DNA of 64,000 bases from assembly GCF_041296385.1 (NCBI RefSeq), contig NC_091033.1:11860001-11924000 (forward strand), in the 5' to 3' direction. Of this stretch, positions 25,540 to 40,000 are shown piece by piece; position 1 is the first letter of the stretch, and every line of letters starts with the position of its first letter. The notes below the pieces were generated by a model. It saw only the letters and a list, made by a program, of their open reading frames with translations, did not search any database and was not told where the DNA came from. Both the position numbers and the translations under genes were made by a program. This DNA comes from Aphelocoma coerulescens (taxonomy: Eukaryota > Chordata > Aves > Passeriformes > Corvidae).

Positions 25540-28500
25540 CAGGCTACATGTGCTGTGCAAGCAAAAATATAAAAATAGTAAAGAGTTATAAATGTATAAA
25601 ATATATAAAAATAGAAAATCTATCCAAGATGGACAGAGGTGTTGAGTCTTACAGTTTTCTTCCAGATATAACTGATATTCTCATTAAAATCCTGTATTCA
25701 CATTTAACATTTCCTAGATGTTGATTGTGTTTTACCTCAGGAGAAAAAGTTGCCTGTCATGCATCTATCACCTGCTGCTCCACTTCTGAACCACCAAGTT
25801 CTCTCTTCACAGTTTGCTTTTACATTTCCTGAGGTACTATTTTCAAAAGCACCCAAGTAGTGACAGTTCCTTGGTCATTTAAGTTCTTTTGTAAAATGGT
25901 TCTTGTTGCAGTCAAATGGGATTGATGCACTACAAAAGCTCTCAGTTCCCACTGCACACTTTGAGGCTGGCAGATCTCCAGCCTTACAAAAGAGCCTTAT
26001 TCACTCCTCACAGCCCCCTGAGACTACAGAGCATTATAGAAGTAGCTGTAACATATCCTATATTTCTCCTAGTTTTGAGGCCAATGCAAGGTTTCTTATC
26101 TCCACTTTATGCATGGGTATATAAAAAGCCAGATATGTTAAATGTCTTCAGAAGTCTGGCTCAGAGAATCCCTTACCCCTGGCATTATTAGACACACAAA
26201 AAATGTGCAGCCATTTTCTTATCCACTGGATAAGAGGTGAACTTCAGGCCTTTGTTGTCAAATGACTTTATGTAGTCAACAAATACTTGAAAGAAAAACA
26301 CACTTTTAAAGAAATAAAAGAGGAAAAATTACATTAATACATGCTAAACCACCTCCTTGCTGTTTCAGCATATTTAAGGTGACAGCTTTTACCTGGCTCT
26401 TAAGAAATCCTTAGGGAGGAATTAGGAAAACATCTCAAGGCACAGTTACATGGTGCATAAATTACATTTTATGCATTCAGGGTTAAACTAAACACAGGGA
26501 GAACATGAAATGGCTCCACACTGCCAGAAGTGTTCCTAAAAATCCTGCTGTTTTTATGCAAGAACTGTGCTTCCACAGGGGCGGAGTTTTGTTTCACCTT
26601 CCTCCTCTGAACTTTGGAAGAAAATAACCCAACAGCATCTTGACTTTGAAAGGTTATTCAGACTGCAATTGTATGGAACCAACACTACCAGAAAAACAGG
26701 GGGCTTTGCACCAATTCTGTGCTTTCTTTAAAAGCAAGTCTGCAAAGGAATATTTGGCCAAATTTTAAAGATTGTATTAAAATAAACCATTAAAAACCAG
26801 ACCAGCAATATTAAATGAATGCAGAGACATCAGGAATGCTCTTCTAATGCTTCATTTCTGTCACCAGGAAGAAGAGAAAGAAAACATAAGTTTCATGAGA
26901 CAGGTGACCGTCAGGTTACTCAAGAAAAAAATGTCAAAAGACATGAAACTGTCTAGAGTTTCTATTAATTTGTTTCTTGTACATTGAAGGAATTACAAAT
27001 GGGAGGCATTCAAAAGAGGAAACCTGATGAAAAATATTAATTTTGGTGTGTAAATAGCTTGAGGATAAACAGTGATAATCTCCAGAGTCAGCAGAATCTT
27101 TTCCTTTATTTACTGAAGAAAACAATATATACTTGCATAAATCCTATTTACAGTAAATTAATTTACACCTCCTAAAGCTCCTGTGTCAGTGCTCAGAGCT
27201 GTTGAGTTACACCCTTTGTAACCACACCACACCCTCTCACTTTTGGGTGAACAAACCAGAAGTGGCAGAATTTAAACTACAGCTGGAAAACTCAGATCTT
27301 TTTTGTAGCATTTGCTATTTCCCAGGTGTATTATCTAAGAGGACTCAGTGTGCCATCTTCTCTTTGATGAAATTATTTCTTACCCCAGTTTGACAAATCT
27401 GAGGAGAGAAGTACATTTTATTTGGTGCAATCCAAAAATTGCACAAGCAGGTATTTTCACATAATTTCATTTCTTAAGCACTACATTAGCACTAATTATC
27501 ATTGCAGAAGTTGACAGACAAATTCTCTGCTGCCATTAACAGTGGCATTGGTTTCTGGACTAATATTCCTTCTGCTGCTGTCCAAGAAGGGATGGTAAAA
27601 CAAAAAACCAGATCCACGCCTATGCTTATCTTCTAGTGGGATGGTCAGACTTCTCCATATGCTAGAACAAAACTGGGAGTTAAAACTAGCCCCATTTTTT
27701 TTTAGATTCCTCTTCAGTGCTATTTCCCACTGAGCAGGGGATCATAGTAAATATTTAGTGCATGACGTGAGCTATTCCCCTTCTCCTCTACTGCATTGGT
27801 AAACTTGGTGAGCCTGGTAAAGGCTCCCAACAGCAGCACTTGGCACTGGGATTTGCTGGTGTGAAATCAGCTTTACCACACACACTCAGATTTTAAACTG
27901 GTCTTATGAAATAATCTGGAGCTGCGCTCTGCAGTTTCATGCTGGCTGATTTACTCTTTAAAAACCTTAACATATCATTTAGACAAATCATAGTCAGCAT
28001 GGCAAGGTCTTACTCAACAGATCTCTTCCCTGTGCACATTCAGTCCCTTCTCTGACCAAGCTGTGCTGGCCCAGTGCTCCCCAAGAGCCAAGATCCTGCC
28101 TGCACCAAGCCAAGGGGCTAAGGCCAGACCCATTTCAAATCTCAGTTTAGTGAAAGAATCAAGAAAAATATTACAAGGTCAGGATACAAAGGGTGTTCAG
28201 GGAGGAGTGGGCAGAAAAAGAATGGTGAATCAGGACCTGGTATAACCCAGAGTGAAGACATTAGAAAGAGAATAACAAAACTGGAAGGATGTATAATTTA
28301 AAGGAGAAAACAGAGGAGTGAAACAAGGGAATGCTTTATTACATTGCTCAGTTACAGTGATAAACCAAAGTGATATATACCTAGCCAGCACAGAAGAAAC
28401 AGAAGAGTTCAAAAGAGAAGAAAAACATGCAAAGAGTCCATAAATTATTTTGCAAGGTATAGTATTATCTGATGGAAAATTTAGTGTGAGGATGTTACAA

Positions 28501-29600
28501 TAAATAATCCAATAAATATTAGCATTGCAATATGGAATAGAACAAGCTGGGGTGGGACTATATACTAAAGTTCATGGAGGGTAGGGAAATGTCTAAAGCA
28601 GGGCTGGTGCTACTCACCACTTTGGGGAGAGATGAGGAGCACAAGAAATCCATCTTCAGTATTGTAAGTGACATGAGTTTCTAAAATATGCATCAAATGA
28701 AACACCAGAGAGATGAAAAGGGCCCCTCTTCAGCAGAAAACTCCAACCTTGCTGCTGAGACAGGATGCCAGGGAAACAGCCACATCTGGGTAGCTGGTGC
28801 AGAGCTGGCCTCACTCCTGTGCCTGCAGGGATGCTTCCCCATCCATCAGCAACATTTATTTTTCATCTAACCCCAATGAGCAGGAAGCGATACCTGAAAC
28901 AGGCAGGATAATTTGTTCCACTAAGACACAGAAGATTTGCTCCACGAGTGCTGAGGATTAGACTCCTAAATTACCTGATTTAATTTTCATTTTACAAAAA
29001 AATTCAGGCACTTCAGTGGAAATAAGGCAGTGAGCTTCAGTCTCCTGAATGTCTTGGGGAAAGTCTTTTCAGGCTGAGAGCATGACCTGAAAGGACCTAA
29101 ACAGTTATAACTGGGGAAACACCTCAGTGTTTGCTTCTATCATGAAACTCCTGTCTTTTGTTTAATCATTATTTCTGAATATCAGAACAACTGTTGGATA
29201 TGCCTCAAATTAATAGAAGATAAATGCTTCCCTTGCTTTTAAAACATTGTCAGCTTGATAAGCATTTTTCTAGGCATTGCTGTTGGGAGACATTGTGTCC
29301 TGTATGTTGTGCTGGGGTTTATGGTGTTACGTGCAAAAGCCACTTAAAGCCACAGAAAAACCAACACCCAAAGCAAGGAAGAGTCTATGAAAAATAACAA
29401 TTAAAACACTGAAGAATAGTGTATCAGTATTTTTAATCAAACACAGTCATCAGGTGACATGTTTATATATGTGTGAATATATGTAAAAAAACAACTTATG
29501 CTTTGTGGAACAGGATCCAAGATGCAAATAATGAGTCTTTTTGAAACTTTGTGATTTGTTTTGTAAATTTTCTAATCCATTTTCTTGGAGTTGAGGCAGG

Positions 29601-29613
29601 AAAAAAAAAAAAA
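29601..29613 (+). repeat. A13 homopolymer
   Basis: Thirteen consecutive A residues in unique sequence, with no adjacent element recognised. Confidence 0.9.
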
Positions 29614-30788
29614 CAGCTAGGGTAAAGAACAATGAACCTAAACCAATGCATATTTAATCTCAGCTTAAAGAAAACAATTTAAAACTCATTTTGAGAAACA
29701 TGGAGGTGTTGCCCAAGTTTTAGCTTGTATGTCAAGCTGATTTGATATTTAACATTCAAAGTAAACCAAACAGTGCAAACAAGCTTCCTCTAGAACTAGA
29801 GATGAAAAATGGATAGAAGCTTATTGATTCAACAAAACTACCATTTTAGTACAAAGTTCAGCTTTAAACTTCCACCAGAATAACTGCAATGGGGAAAAGG
29901 TTATTCATTTAAAACATTCACAGGCGTGGTTTTGGGGGTCGTGGGGGATGATGATGAGTTGGGGTTACACACAAATGGTGAACTCTGGTTTTATGAAACA
30001 GGGGAAGAGGAAGGGAAGAAAATCCAAGCCACCAAACACAAGAAAATGCCTTTTCTTTAGGAATATTTTCTTCTGCTTACTTGACATATCTAGACCAAAT
30101 TTGTCGGGATGTGCTCTGTATAATAAACAAGCCCTCAAATGTTTAGTAGTTCACCTTGAACTAATTCCCTCAAACACTTGGACAGCTTTGCTGCTTGGAA
30201 GCAAGGAAGCAAATGCTGTGAACTTGGTAAAACTCTAGGTTTCCAAGGGAAGGAGGTTAAGTCTGATTCTAGCAAGATTTTCAGCTCCTCTGCTACCAGC
30301 TTTACATCCAATAGCCAGAAGCCAAACAACCCAAAGACCAAAGCACAGGTCCTACTGAAGATCTCAGGGCCCAGAGTCACAGCACTGCCCTATGAATTAC
30401 TCTGGCCAATACAGGAATAAAAACTCATTTCATGTTATGAATCACTAAGTACTTTCACAGAAGAATTATTATTTGTAATGAAATTTCTCAAGCTGGTTGT
30501 TTAACTGTGAGGCTACAGGACTACCTGAACAGGGTAGGGACATAAGCAGACAATTTGATGCTCATTGCAGCACTTTCAAAATCTTTTTTCTAGGTGCTGA
30601 TTTCACAGACACAGAACTGCTTCCTCTCAAACAAGCAGTTACAGATGGAAACACTGCAGAATGCTTTACAAAACCCAGTCACCCACAGATTATTTCAGAT
30701 TCAAGCTGTGTGTTCCAAACATTGATTCACTCTATTTTTCAATTTTAGAGCAATATATTGTTTATATAAAAGGAGAAAAGTCAATGTA

Positions 30789-30812
30789 TGCATATATACA
30801 CACATATATGCA
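30789..30812. repeat. AT/AC palindromic microsatellite
   Basis: The arms tgcatatat and atatatgca flank acacac, making a 9-bp perfect inverted repeat of simple-sequence type. A similar but shorter ATATA-ACACAC-ATATA arrangement lies at 50456-50475. Confidence 0.85.
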
Positions 30813-33800
30813 CACTCTGTTTTAAAAGTCTTGCTCAGAGAAATGAAACAAATTGAAACACTACAGCAAATGTAGCATAACTTGGGAATTACGAAATTTT
30901 TTGTCTTTTCTGCATAAAAGTGACATAAGTGGGAGACACTGGATACATGTGCACTTGAGTAACTTGGCAGATACTCGCTCTAGGCTTCGTGTCTGACACA
31001 AAAATATCACAGCCCTCCCTCTCAGATGTTCTCCAAGTGGAGACAAATGTCCATGGTAATAGAGTTCACCCAAACTCAACTAACAGGGACTGCAGCAGTC
31101 CCTTCCTGACACAGGTCATTGTTTCACAGAGTTCATGGCCCTTGCTTTCCAATAGCAAATCTTGCATTTCAAGAGTTTGACTTTACCAGGATTTCTTACA
31201 TTAAATAAAAACAACAAAAGACAACCCCAAACAAACAGCTAGGCATTCCAGTGGAATTACACAAACCTGAGGTATGGACCATAAATATTATTTCAAAGCT
31301 TTCAAATCCGTAAATCAAGGTTATATATTCAGCTCTTGGTTTAAGAGGTTGGAATACATTTCTTCACTCCTCTTAATGCTTCTGAGTTTAAAACCAGGCA
31401 ATTTGTTCCTTGAGTGCATTGCAGAGCAAGGGGGGAAATCTTTTTAAAGAATTGCAGTACAGAAAAGGCATTCCTGATCACGTTGGAGGTTCTCACTAAA
31501 AACTGAAGTGATCATGAAACTCAGGGATGGTGGTAATTAGAATCCATCACAGGTTATTTCAGGTCATGACAGATGATCTTATCAAACCACCAAACACCAG
31601 GAAGCTGAGAGAGACAAGAACTCATTTTCTTTTAGTGCTAAAGAACCAACTCTTTTGATGAAAATCTCTTGGCCGACCTAAAATCTGCCAAACCAGCTCC
31701 AGGGGAGAACTGTCTGTGTAACTTCAGAGCATGTGCTTAACCTTTAATCATTTGCTTGCAGTCGTCATTTTCCCAGGCTTACACCTCACACTTTCCTTTC
31801 CTGGAGATGACATGTTTATTCCTGAAATAATGAGAAATGCACTTTTTGCTATTGCATAGAAAGGACTGAAATAGCAACTTATGCCTTAGCTTGATCTGCA
31901 TTGTTCTCTTTCCTTTATGGTTTGTTGCTTCATTTTAAAATGAAAAGTGCTGAAACTAAGGCTCCAGCAAAAACTTTGTTCTATAAAGATTAACCCAATA
32001 TTATATCCCAGACTAATTATATCAATATTACATTCTAATTATGGGCATTACTGTAGAAAGCTTTTTTTTCCCCACAGATCAACTGCTCCAGCAAAGAAGG
32101 GGGCAGCCAGAGCAAAAGGACACTCTAGGTGGATAAAATACGTGAAAATAGATTGTAACTAGGTTATATGAAAATATTAAACTGCATCTCAGTAGGCATT
32201 TTTTCTTCTGAATTAAAGGAATAAAAGCCCGTCTGCTAAGTAACACCCTGTTGTTCATGAAATACACAATTTTGTCTGATTAAAGTGGACTAATTTCCTG
32301 AGATGAAAGGAGAGAAACTTGTGAAAGAGCCACAGAAGGCATTTTGAAACCACAAAAAATAAATCAGATGTAGCCAGTAATGCGATTGTGCTGTAGTGAA
32401 TTCTATAACACCATTGCTGAACTTTCCTAAGAGACCACAGTGTTTACACTGCTTTACCATTAATAACACAAGAAAATCCTATGTTAAAAATCAGACAGTT
32501 AAAAAGGGAAGTCACATGCAAGGCACAAAACACATTCTTTTTCATTTTACATGCTCACCTGCCACTCCAGAAACATTTTCTGAAAGCACACATCCTGAAT
32601 TGCCTCTGCACGTTTTCTGCACAGTTAGAACATCTCCCTGGCCACATGATTAACCTTGCAGCACCCACAGGGTGCCAGGTACCTGGCAATACTTGAGAAC
32701 ATAAATTATTATTTTATGTTGGCATTTTAAGCAGGAATCTCTATGTCCTGGTAAGGAGAGCATCTTTTCCCAGCAAAGCTCCTTCAAATCCTAGCAGAAC
32801 ATTTCATGTTTTGGAAAAACTTGTGTCCCTCAATAATTCAGATTTTATTAAGTTTGTTCTGTTTGGGAAGTGCAAAGACCATACACAATGAAAATGGAAG
32901 AATCTTAAGCCTTACAGTCTGCCAGACAGGGAAGTTCACTGTTCCTCACCCAGCCTCCACAGCAGCCCCCATTCCACAGTCCTTGCTCACACTGTCTGGG
33001 TGCCAGCAGCAGCACCATGGCTTTGTTGGAGCTGACAATGTCTCACCTGCAGGTACCATCAGAGCTCTCAAAACACATCTCAAAGACAAGCTCAGTGTTA
33101 TGAATCATTCTCATATCTAGATAAATACTGTCCTGAGTATATCTAACATACAACACACCATATTAAGATGTGTGGGCTGGAGGATGGGTTGGCTTCAAAA
33201 TGAGGTATATTTTCAAATTAAAAAATGTATTCAGTTCTATGAATCACGTTATTGTAAAACCCATCAATTTAAAAAAATAAGTTTACATGAATGGGAAAAG
33301 GATTCTCAAAAGCAATTCATTAATCCCTCTGCTTTATCATAATGCTCAAGCACACTTCAAACACCCTATCAACAAGGTCACTGAAACTTGAGCAAGCTGA
33401 GCAAGACCTCTCTCTGAATCCCTTTATTTCATACTCATACACAGTAACCAAATTATTGATTCCTGTTAGGAGGGTTGCTATTCCATTGTTGTTCAAGAGA
33501 ATTTCTTAAATGCAGCCTGCCATCCATTATGTCCCAAACCTTCACACTCCTACACATTCTATATAAATGCTGACAGAAGAACAGCTTTGATGACACTCTG
33601 TGTCAGAGGGCAGCAAATACAGGAGAGCCTGTGGCAGTGGCCTCCATTTATAAAGAGATAAGCAAAAATCAGATCATGGGTATTAATAAATCCAGTCTAA
33701 CAGTCTTTCACATTACATGAATAATTCCATTCCATTTTTATCAAGCAGCAAACATTAGGTGGAGAGGTAAAACGGATGTTTGTCAAGAAAGAATCAATGA

Positions 33801-34483
33801 AGATAAAAGTGCTCCCTTTATTGATTGCTACATGTTCCTTTGAATTAAAACACCGCTAGGCAATGTCTTAATGTTAAAAAATAGTGATCTGCCATTTATT
33901 TGCTTTAGTGTGAGACAGCTGCTGGATGAAATTTCCCTTCAGCCAAAAAGCCTATATTCAGCATAAATTAATTGTTTTCCTAATTCATTTTGTTCAGCTG
34001 TGTGAATGTTCGCCAAACCATAATTCCTTTCTACCTAAATAATTCATTGGATTTTTCTTGGGAGCTTGAATGCTCCGAAGATTTTAACATGTTGAGTTCC
34101 TCATGCAGACCTGAATAGCTCCTTGTGGAGACCTGTATGGTCTGAATGATGGAGAATCTTTGGCTTCATCCCCCAGAATCCTCCTATATTTGTGTTTAAG
34201 TGCTTGACTCACTTCCCCTCTTAGGGCTCTGAAGAAATATTTTGTATGAGCAGATCTAAGAATCCTTTGTGCCACGATACCTTTTAGAAGTTTTCCTCTG
34301 CTCTGGAAGAGCACAAGGGGAAGTTGTACCCATATTTACACACAGTAATTTTAGTTTTAGTTTGAGTGGTAAAACTCTGTCACAAAAGGCACGTGATAGA
34401 CTGAAAAAAAAACCCAGGCAGGAAATGGAGTTTCTGCCTGGGCCATTTGGAATTTGTCCTGAAGCAAAAGGGGGGAAAGAATT

Positions 34484-34499
34484 AAAAAAAAAAAAAAAA
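34484..34499 (+). repeat. A16 homopolymer
   Basis: Sixteen A residues. Within the next 300 bases come a C9 run (34606-34614) and a T18 run (34781-34798). Short lysine-rich or phenylalanine-rich frames over it are artefacts. Confidence 0.92.
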
Positions 34500-34605
34500 G
34501 AAGAAGAGATCACTGTGATTTAGTTATTCAATTTTTGCAATTTAGCTGCCACAATTCATTTCCTTAATTATACTGAAATCATTTGCCCTGGGTGTTAAAC
34601 AGACT

Positions 34606-34621
34606 CCCCCCCCCTTCCCCC
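34606..34621 (+). repeat. C-rich tract (C9-TT-C5)
   Basis: A run of nine C, two T and five C between two A/T homopolymers. It is pure pyrimidine and likely to be hard to sequence accurately. Confidence 0.9.
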
Positions 34622-34780
34622 ACCACAAATAATATATGTAAAAAGCCTTTGGGGCTCAATGAATTATGCAACATATGTTTTCCTTCAGTAGGACTGGAGA
34701 TCACTTGTGGAAATTTAACAAATATAGGAAATTATAACAACTGGGGAAAGTCGGGTTAGTAATGTGCTTTATCTGCTGCC

Positions 34781-34798
34781 TTTTTTTTTTTTTTTTTT
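34781..34798 (+). repeat. T18 homopolymer
   Basis: Eighteen T residues on the plus strand, which would be an A tail on the minus strand. No retroelement body was recognised to its right, so it is reported as a simple repeat. Confidence 0.93.
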
Positions 34799-37021
34799 AA
34801 ATTTCTGATCCTTATTAAATGAACTTATCCCACAAACCAGAAGTGATGCAGGAAATCCAGTATAGCTTTTAGATCACACTGGGGTGAAGAGAATATGTTT
34901 GTAAAACACGTCAGTATATTCAGATATTGTCAGGGTCTTGCTGCAGTACCTGCATGAGAGCAATCTGAGAGCTGGAATCAATATGTGAGATTCCAAGATG
35001 CACATACAGGAGGAAATAAATGTGGAGAAGCAAGAAAACAAATGCCAGCAACCCCTCTTGCAATTGAGACCCCTTGTAAAGGGAACAGTTCCTTCAGAAA
35101 CCTCAAGTATTTTTTATTTAAAAGGAAAGTTTGTGGTTCTTCATTTGGATTAAATTAGAAGAGCTAGAGACTTAGAGAATTAGCAACAAAATTAAAGGGG
35201 TCAGAAAACAAAAATTTGTGTCTTGGTATCAAAAAATGGGTATTTAAATGCTATTGTTATCAGCAGAGTATATACTCATATCAGAGTAAACTGATATTTC
35301 ATTAGTAAAGATTTCCCTTAACCTGAAATACTTCTGGCTTTATAAGTTATAAATCTTTGACATTTAAATACTCTAGAAAATAAGATGATGAAATGTAGTA
35401 AACTTTTGCTATTACTTTTAGTTAAGTAAAATTTACTGTTAAAACAACTGAGCTATTTCAATTCCACATTTACAGAATGGTTAAAACATCAAAAAGCTGT
35501 AACCCTTACTTCAAATACCCATCCCCTTTAAAAAGGCAAAGGCCCATGTTTGTGTCTCTGGCAAACAGAACTGATTGGTGCTATGATTAATACTTTTCAC
35601 CTCATGGGGGGTTTTTTTCCTAATCTCCAAGGGCCTTGGTGTTGCATTTAATTTACAACCTCTCCTCAATCCCCACAAATTTTAAAGCCTGTGCCTTCAG
35701 TGAACACAGAGAGGGGGAAAAAAGCAGCTTAATTTGCAAGTGTCACAAGGTTCACATTGTCACTTGGCTTCACTTTCTTAATATTCTTAGTCTTGTTCAT
35801 TCTACTCCACTAATTCTATCAACAACACTCGAAAATAGCTGTGCAAATGAAGCTGCCTGTGGGAGCAGAGAAAAGGAAAGCAGGAAGAATATCAGCAAAA
35901 ACATATGAAATAAATAATACAGTGCAGCCTTGTGTTCTCTCACAGCAACTGGCCACCAGGACTTTAATCTGTTCCCACAAAATCTCCACAAAGTCTGATT
36001 TTGCAGGTCTGTAAAGTTATTCTCATTTCCAGAAATCCTCTCGTGTCCCCACTTCCCCAGAAGAGCAATGGCCAATGAGCTGGATTACCATAAATTCAGC
36101 AATCAGATTTACACAGCTCTGGAGATGCAAGTAAAATGAGTATTGTATCTTCATTTCCTTTGTGGCACTTTATCAACCTCTTCCTCTGCTGATGGTAGAA
36201 GTCAATAAAATCCTATTAACACTAAGATGTTGTATTAAGTTTGACAGTTTACAAATTGCAGAGGTTTTCATTTCAAATATGAGCAGCTTGAGATACTCTG
36301 GAGTTCCACTGTATAAAATTGTTAAAGTTGGAATAAAGTAGATAAAATAATTTAGGGGTATTTTTTCCCCCTCTCCTTTTAAAGAAGGCAGCAGAAGGAA
36401 AATCAAACATGAAAAATAACCTTATAAGCCTTCCTGGGAGATTAACATTAGTCTAACCAGGAAGACCAGAAGAATCATAACAGATCTATATTTTGAGCAA
36501 AGCATTCACCTTCCTGTGGACTCCATGGGCTCTGTACCAGGCTCTGCTGCTCTCTCTAACAACAAGTAACTACCTTTGCAAAATGAGTATCACATCTGAA
36601 GAGAAAAAGCCTTAAAGCAACTGAACCTTTAAATAGGTAAATAAATAGAGATACCTGCAGTAGGGATGGAGTTGGCACCTGCAGAAACAGCAATCAAGGG
36701 TATGGCTGACCAGCTGGCAGATGAATTAGGAATTATGCCAGAACAAACTTAGGGACAAATCTAAAGCTATTCCTGCAACTGGGCAAATTGCCATAATTTC
36801 TGCACTTACCCACCTGGTGATTTAAGTTCCCATTAAGTATTATTTGAAGAAAACAAGCACCAGTGCCCAGTTGGTGCTGCTATTCCAGTTTTTTCAAAGA
36901 TGTAAGGTGTTCTCTCAGAGAGAAGCATGGTAGCAGAAGGCATGCAAGCAAAATCTAAAAATCTTTCCTGAGAAAGAAATATAAACGCAAAGCAGGTGAC
37001 AGAAAACGTGAGAGAAGGAAG

Positions 37022-37062
37022 AAAAAAAAATTCTTTTATTTCTTTTTTTTTTTTTTTAAAAA
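37022..37062. repeat. A9 ... T15 A5 homopolymer pair
   Basis: A9 (37022-37030), then ttcttttatttc, T15 (37043-37057) and A5. The A and T runs can pair, giving an imperfect AT hairpin. It lies in AT-rich unique sequence. Confidence 0.9.
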
Positions 37063-40000
37063 TGCATGTCCTTTTAAATAGAATTGCAAAGCCTGTCAAA
37101 AATTCAATATTTACCAGACACCTAAAGGATATGGGTTCTCCCAATTGAATAATTTATTAAATCAGGAAAGCATCACTCAGATACTCCAGTCAGAGAATAC
37201 GGGGTTTGTATCTACAGCCTTTTTAATACCAACAATTCCAAACACCACCGAGCTTGTGGCTATACATAGATTCCTCAGATCACCACTCTCACTGCAGAAG
37301 ACAGTCTTGGACTGCTCACAAGACAGAGTGGGAGGCTTTATTTTGAAGCAAACATTGCCTCCAGTAAAGGATGTTTGCACACAGCAATAACTTGCCAGTG
37401 TTTAAGGCCAGGAGCATTCATAACACCCACTTATAAACATTCAAATATATCTTTTTTTGCCTATAAACTATACATCATGGCAGGAAAAAAAAAAACCTTC
37501 TCCTGCTTCAGGTGATTTTGTCCAGCTGTGATAGGAGGTAGATCATATTCAGCCATCTATCCATCACCCTGCCTATAGAACATTCCCACACTAACAGCAC
37601 CCCATATATCCATGGGTGCTCCAAAGGTGCTTCCCTGACATCTGATGCTGCCTGGTCTCCCTCTGCTGTCCTTGAGCTCAGAGGAAAAGGACAGAGTGGC
37701 AGAATTCTGTTAATTCAGCACCACAGTTAATTTATTGGCACTATGATTTTGCTGCTTTGAGTGGTTAGGAGTTCAATCTTGCAGGCTTAAATTTCACCTT
37801 AAGCAGCAGAACAAAAAGGTGTCTCTCTGTAGTGCTTAGAGAAAATAATTTGCTTGTGAAGGTAGAATTTCAGCAGTGAAAACTGAACAATACATGTAAG
37901 TATTTATATTATTTACTTATTCGGAATGCATGACCTGTCGAAACTGTCAGTTAAAGCTTAGAGTAGTGTCACCTTTACACTGCCAACCTGCTCCCTAAAA
38001 CCAACCACAGACAAAGTCAGGATTTGGAAATAAAACTTTTAAGCTCAGGAAAACAACATCTGAAAGCCTTTCTTCCCAAAACATTGGTTGTGATTTGTAC
38101 TGTGTCACCTCATCAGACCTTTGTATTCAAAGCTCCACATTCGATGTGTCAGATGTGGTGAGCCACAGCACTTTAGGTACAGGGTATATTTTAGCACCTG
38201 GTACATACTGAGAATAGATTGTGTTAAGTGCCCAAATCTCTGAAGAAAGGAAGGGGTCTTAATATTACTCCCCAGCCAAACCAAAATAATTGTGTGTTGT
38301 CAAGTCAGCAGTGAAATATGAACACAGGACAAACTTTCTCTCTGCCTTGTTGTGATATTGTTATGAGTGATGCACTTTTACCTTTATATCAGGAGACAAC
38401 ATCTCAACATCTCAGGTATTTTACTGCTGTGCTGACTAACAAAATAAAGCATGCGTACCCTTTTTATTTTCTGGTTCATCAGTTTTATGTTATTTACTTG
38501 CCATACATTTTAAATCTGATGATACCCAACACAGGCAGCTCCAAATATGCTGTTTTTAAGAGATATCAGCTGACTATCTTTGATTTCATAAAAGCCTCTT
38601 TTAAAAATATTGGCTGTGTACATGTGTATTTTTTTAATGCGCAAGGTAACAGTCAAAGAAGAGGCAAAGCAGAGGGAAAACACAATTACAGTTTCTTCCC
38701 TAAACATGGGAAACACACCATGGTGGCCTTACAAAAGCTGATTTCGTGCACTCTGCTGGACCAGGCACAGCCCTAGATTCCTTACTGCTTATATACAACA
38801 TATATTAGAATTTAAGAGAAATATGTGTATCCAAGGAATCTCCAGCCTGCCTTGATTAGCTGATCAACTGAAAGGTTTTGTCCTACAAGAATCTATTGTG
38901 GTAGAATCCTTGATTTCAGCTCCTCTATATAATAACAAATGTCTTAGAAATATAGGCCTTTAAAAGAGGAGCTCTCTGCAAGGTAACAGAAAAGTATGTA
39001 TGTTTACATCTGCCTGTCTTAATTTCTTGGTTGTTTGTTTTCTTTTTTCACCAACACCTCTCTCCTAAAGCAACAGAACTCATTTGTGAAGTCTTTGACT
39101 TCCTTAGCCCCTTATGCATTCCCTGATTCAGCAGGAACACTGTCAAACACCTGGTGCTTTGCTTTTCCTGAGTAGCCCAATTATCACTTGGATTGCATCA
39201 AAATTAGGTTCTTTTTCAAATGGCTCAGCTGCCCTCTCTTGAGATTATTTTCATGCTCAGACTGTGGCTCTCAAACAAGGGGTGTTGAACGATCTAAAGC
39301 AAATTTCCTCTGCCTTTCTCTTTTCATCTCTCCCAGGCTCACAACAGGGTAACAGACAAATAGGAGTGAAGATGTGAGGAGCCAAAACACAAAAGAGGCA
39401 GAAAGCCACTCTTAGCAAAAGTAGGAGACAACAGGCCAGCTCTAAAATAGTTGAGATGAGTCCAGATAACTTTCCAGAGATCCCAAGGCAGGGACATGCA
39501 TTCCACTGCCCCTTCCCCTCCCGTGCACTGCCAGCAGAGGCAACACACCCTTGCCCAGAGCTCCACTCCTCCCCAGGTGCTCCCCCAAAGGAATCCTGAA
39601 GGTGCTCAGGAGAGGACTCCACCCTTTTTGTGCTCATGCTGTCCCATGTAACACCTCAGGGCAGACAGAGCTTGTGCTGGGATGGTTTATAAAACTGGTT
39701 CTGGCTACTTGAGTGATCAGACAATGGTAAATTTTTCTAAACATGGGATTAGTTTAAAATATGTTTTGTCCACTTGAAAAAAACGTCTTTGTCCAGAATC
39801 ACTTTTTAGGTACATCTGATGATCTGAACCTTCTTCAAGCAAATTCTAAATATAAATCAGGCCACATTTGTGCAGAAGACAAACACTCCCAAACAAACCA
39901 GAGGCCTTAGGTTACCTTTAGCACTTCTTTTGAACAACTTTCATCAGATGAGCAAGAACAGTTTGCTGCTACAATTGGATGAAACAGTAAAGCATCCATT

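Larger units (their letters stand above)
23804..34483. other. no gene recognised; unique sequence
   Basis: 23.9-24.3 kb is GC-richer, with overlapping frames and the stem-loop at 24082. A donor-like ttgcag followed by gtaagg occurs at 24549 without a partner exon. A G-rich patch with three runs of 4-5 G lies at 29934-29964. 33.78-34.03 kb is unique and regulatory-looking. No retroelement beyond those listed was recognised. Confidence 0.66.

Noticed and set aside
38318..38776. 152-codon plus-strand open frame beginning with ATG
   Set aside because: AT-derived composition, no recognisable domain, no supporting splice or promoter context. Frames of this length are expected a few times in 64 kb.
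39257..39637. 126-codon minus-strand frame in a GC-richer patch
   Set aside because: Considered as a retroviral or LTR remnant or gene fragment, but no motif could be recognised; a database search would be needed to decide.
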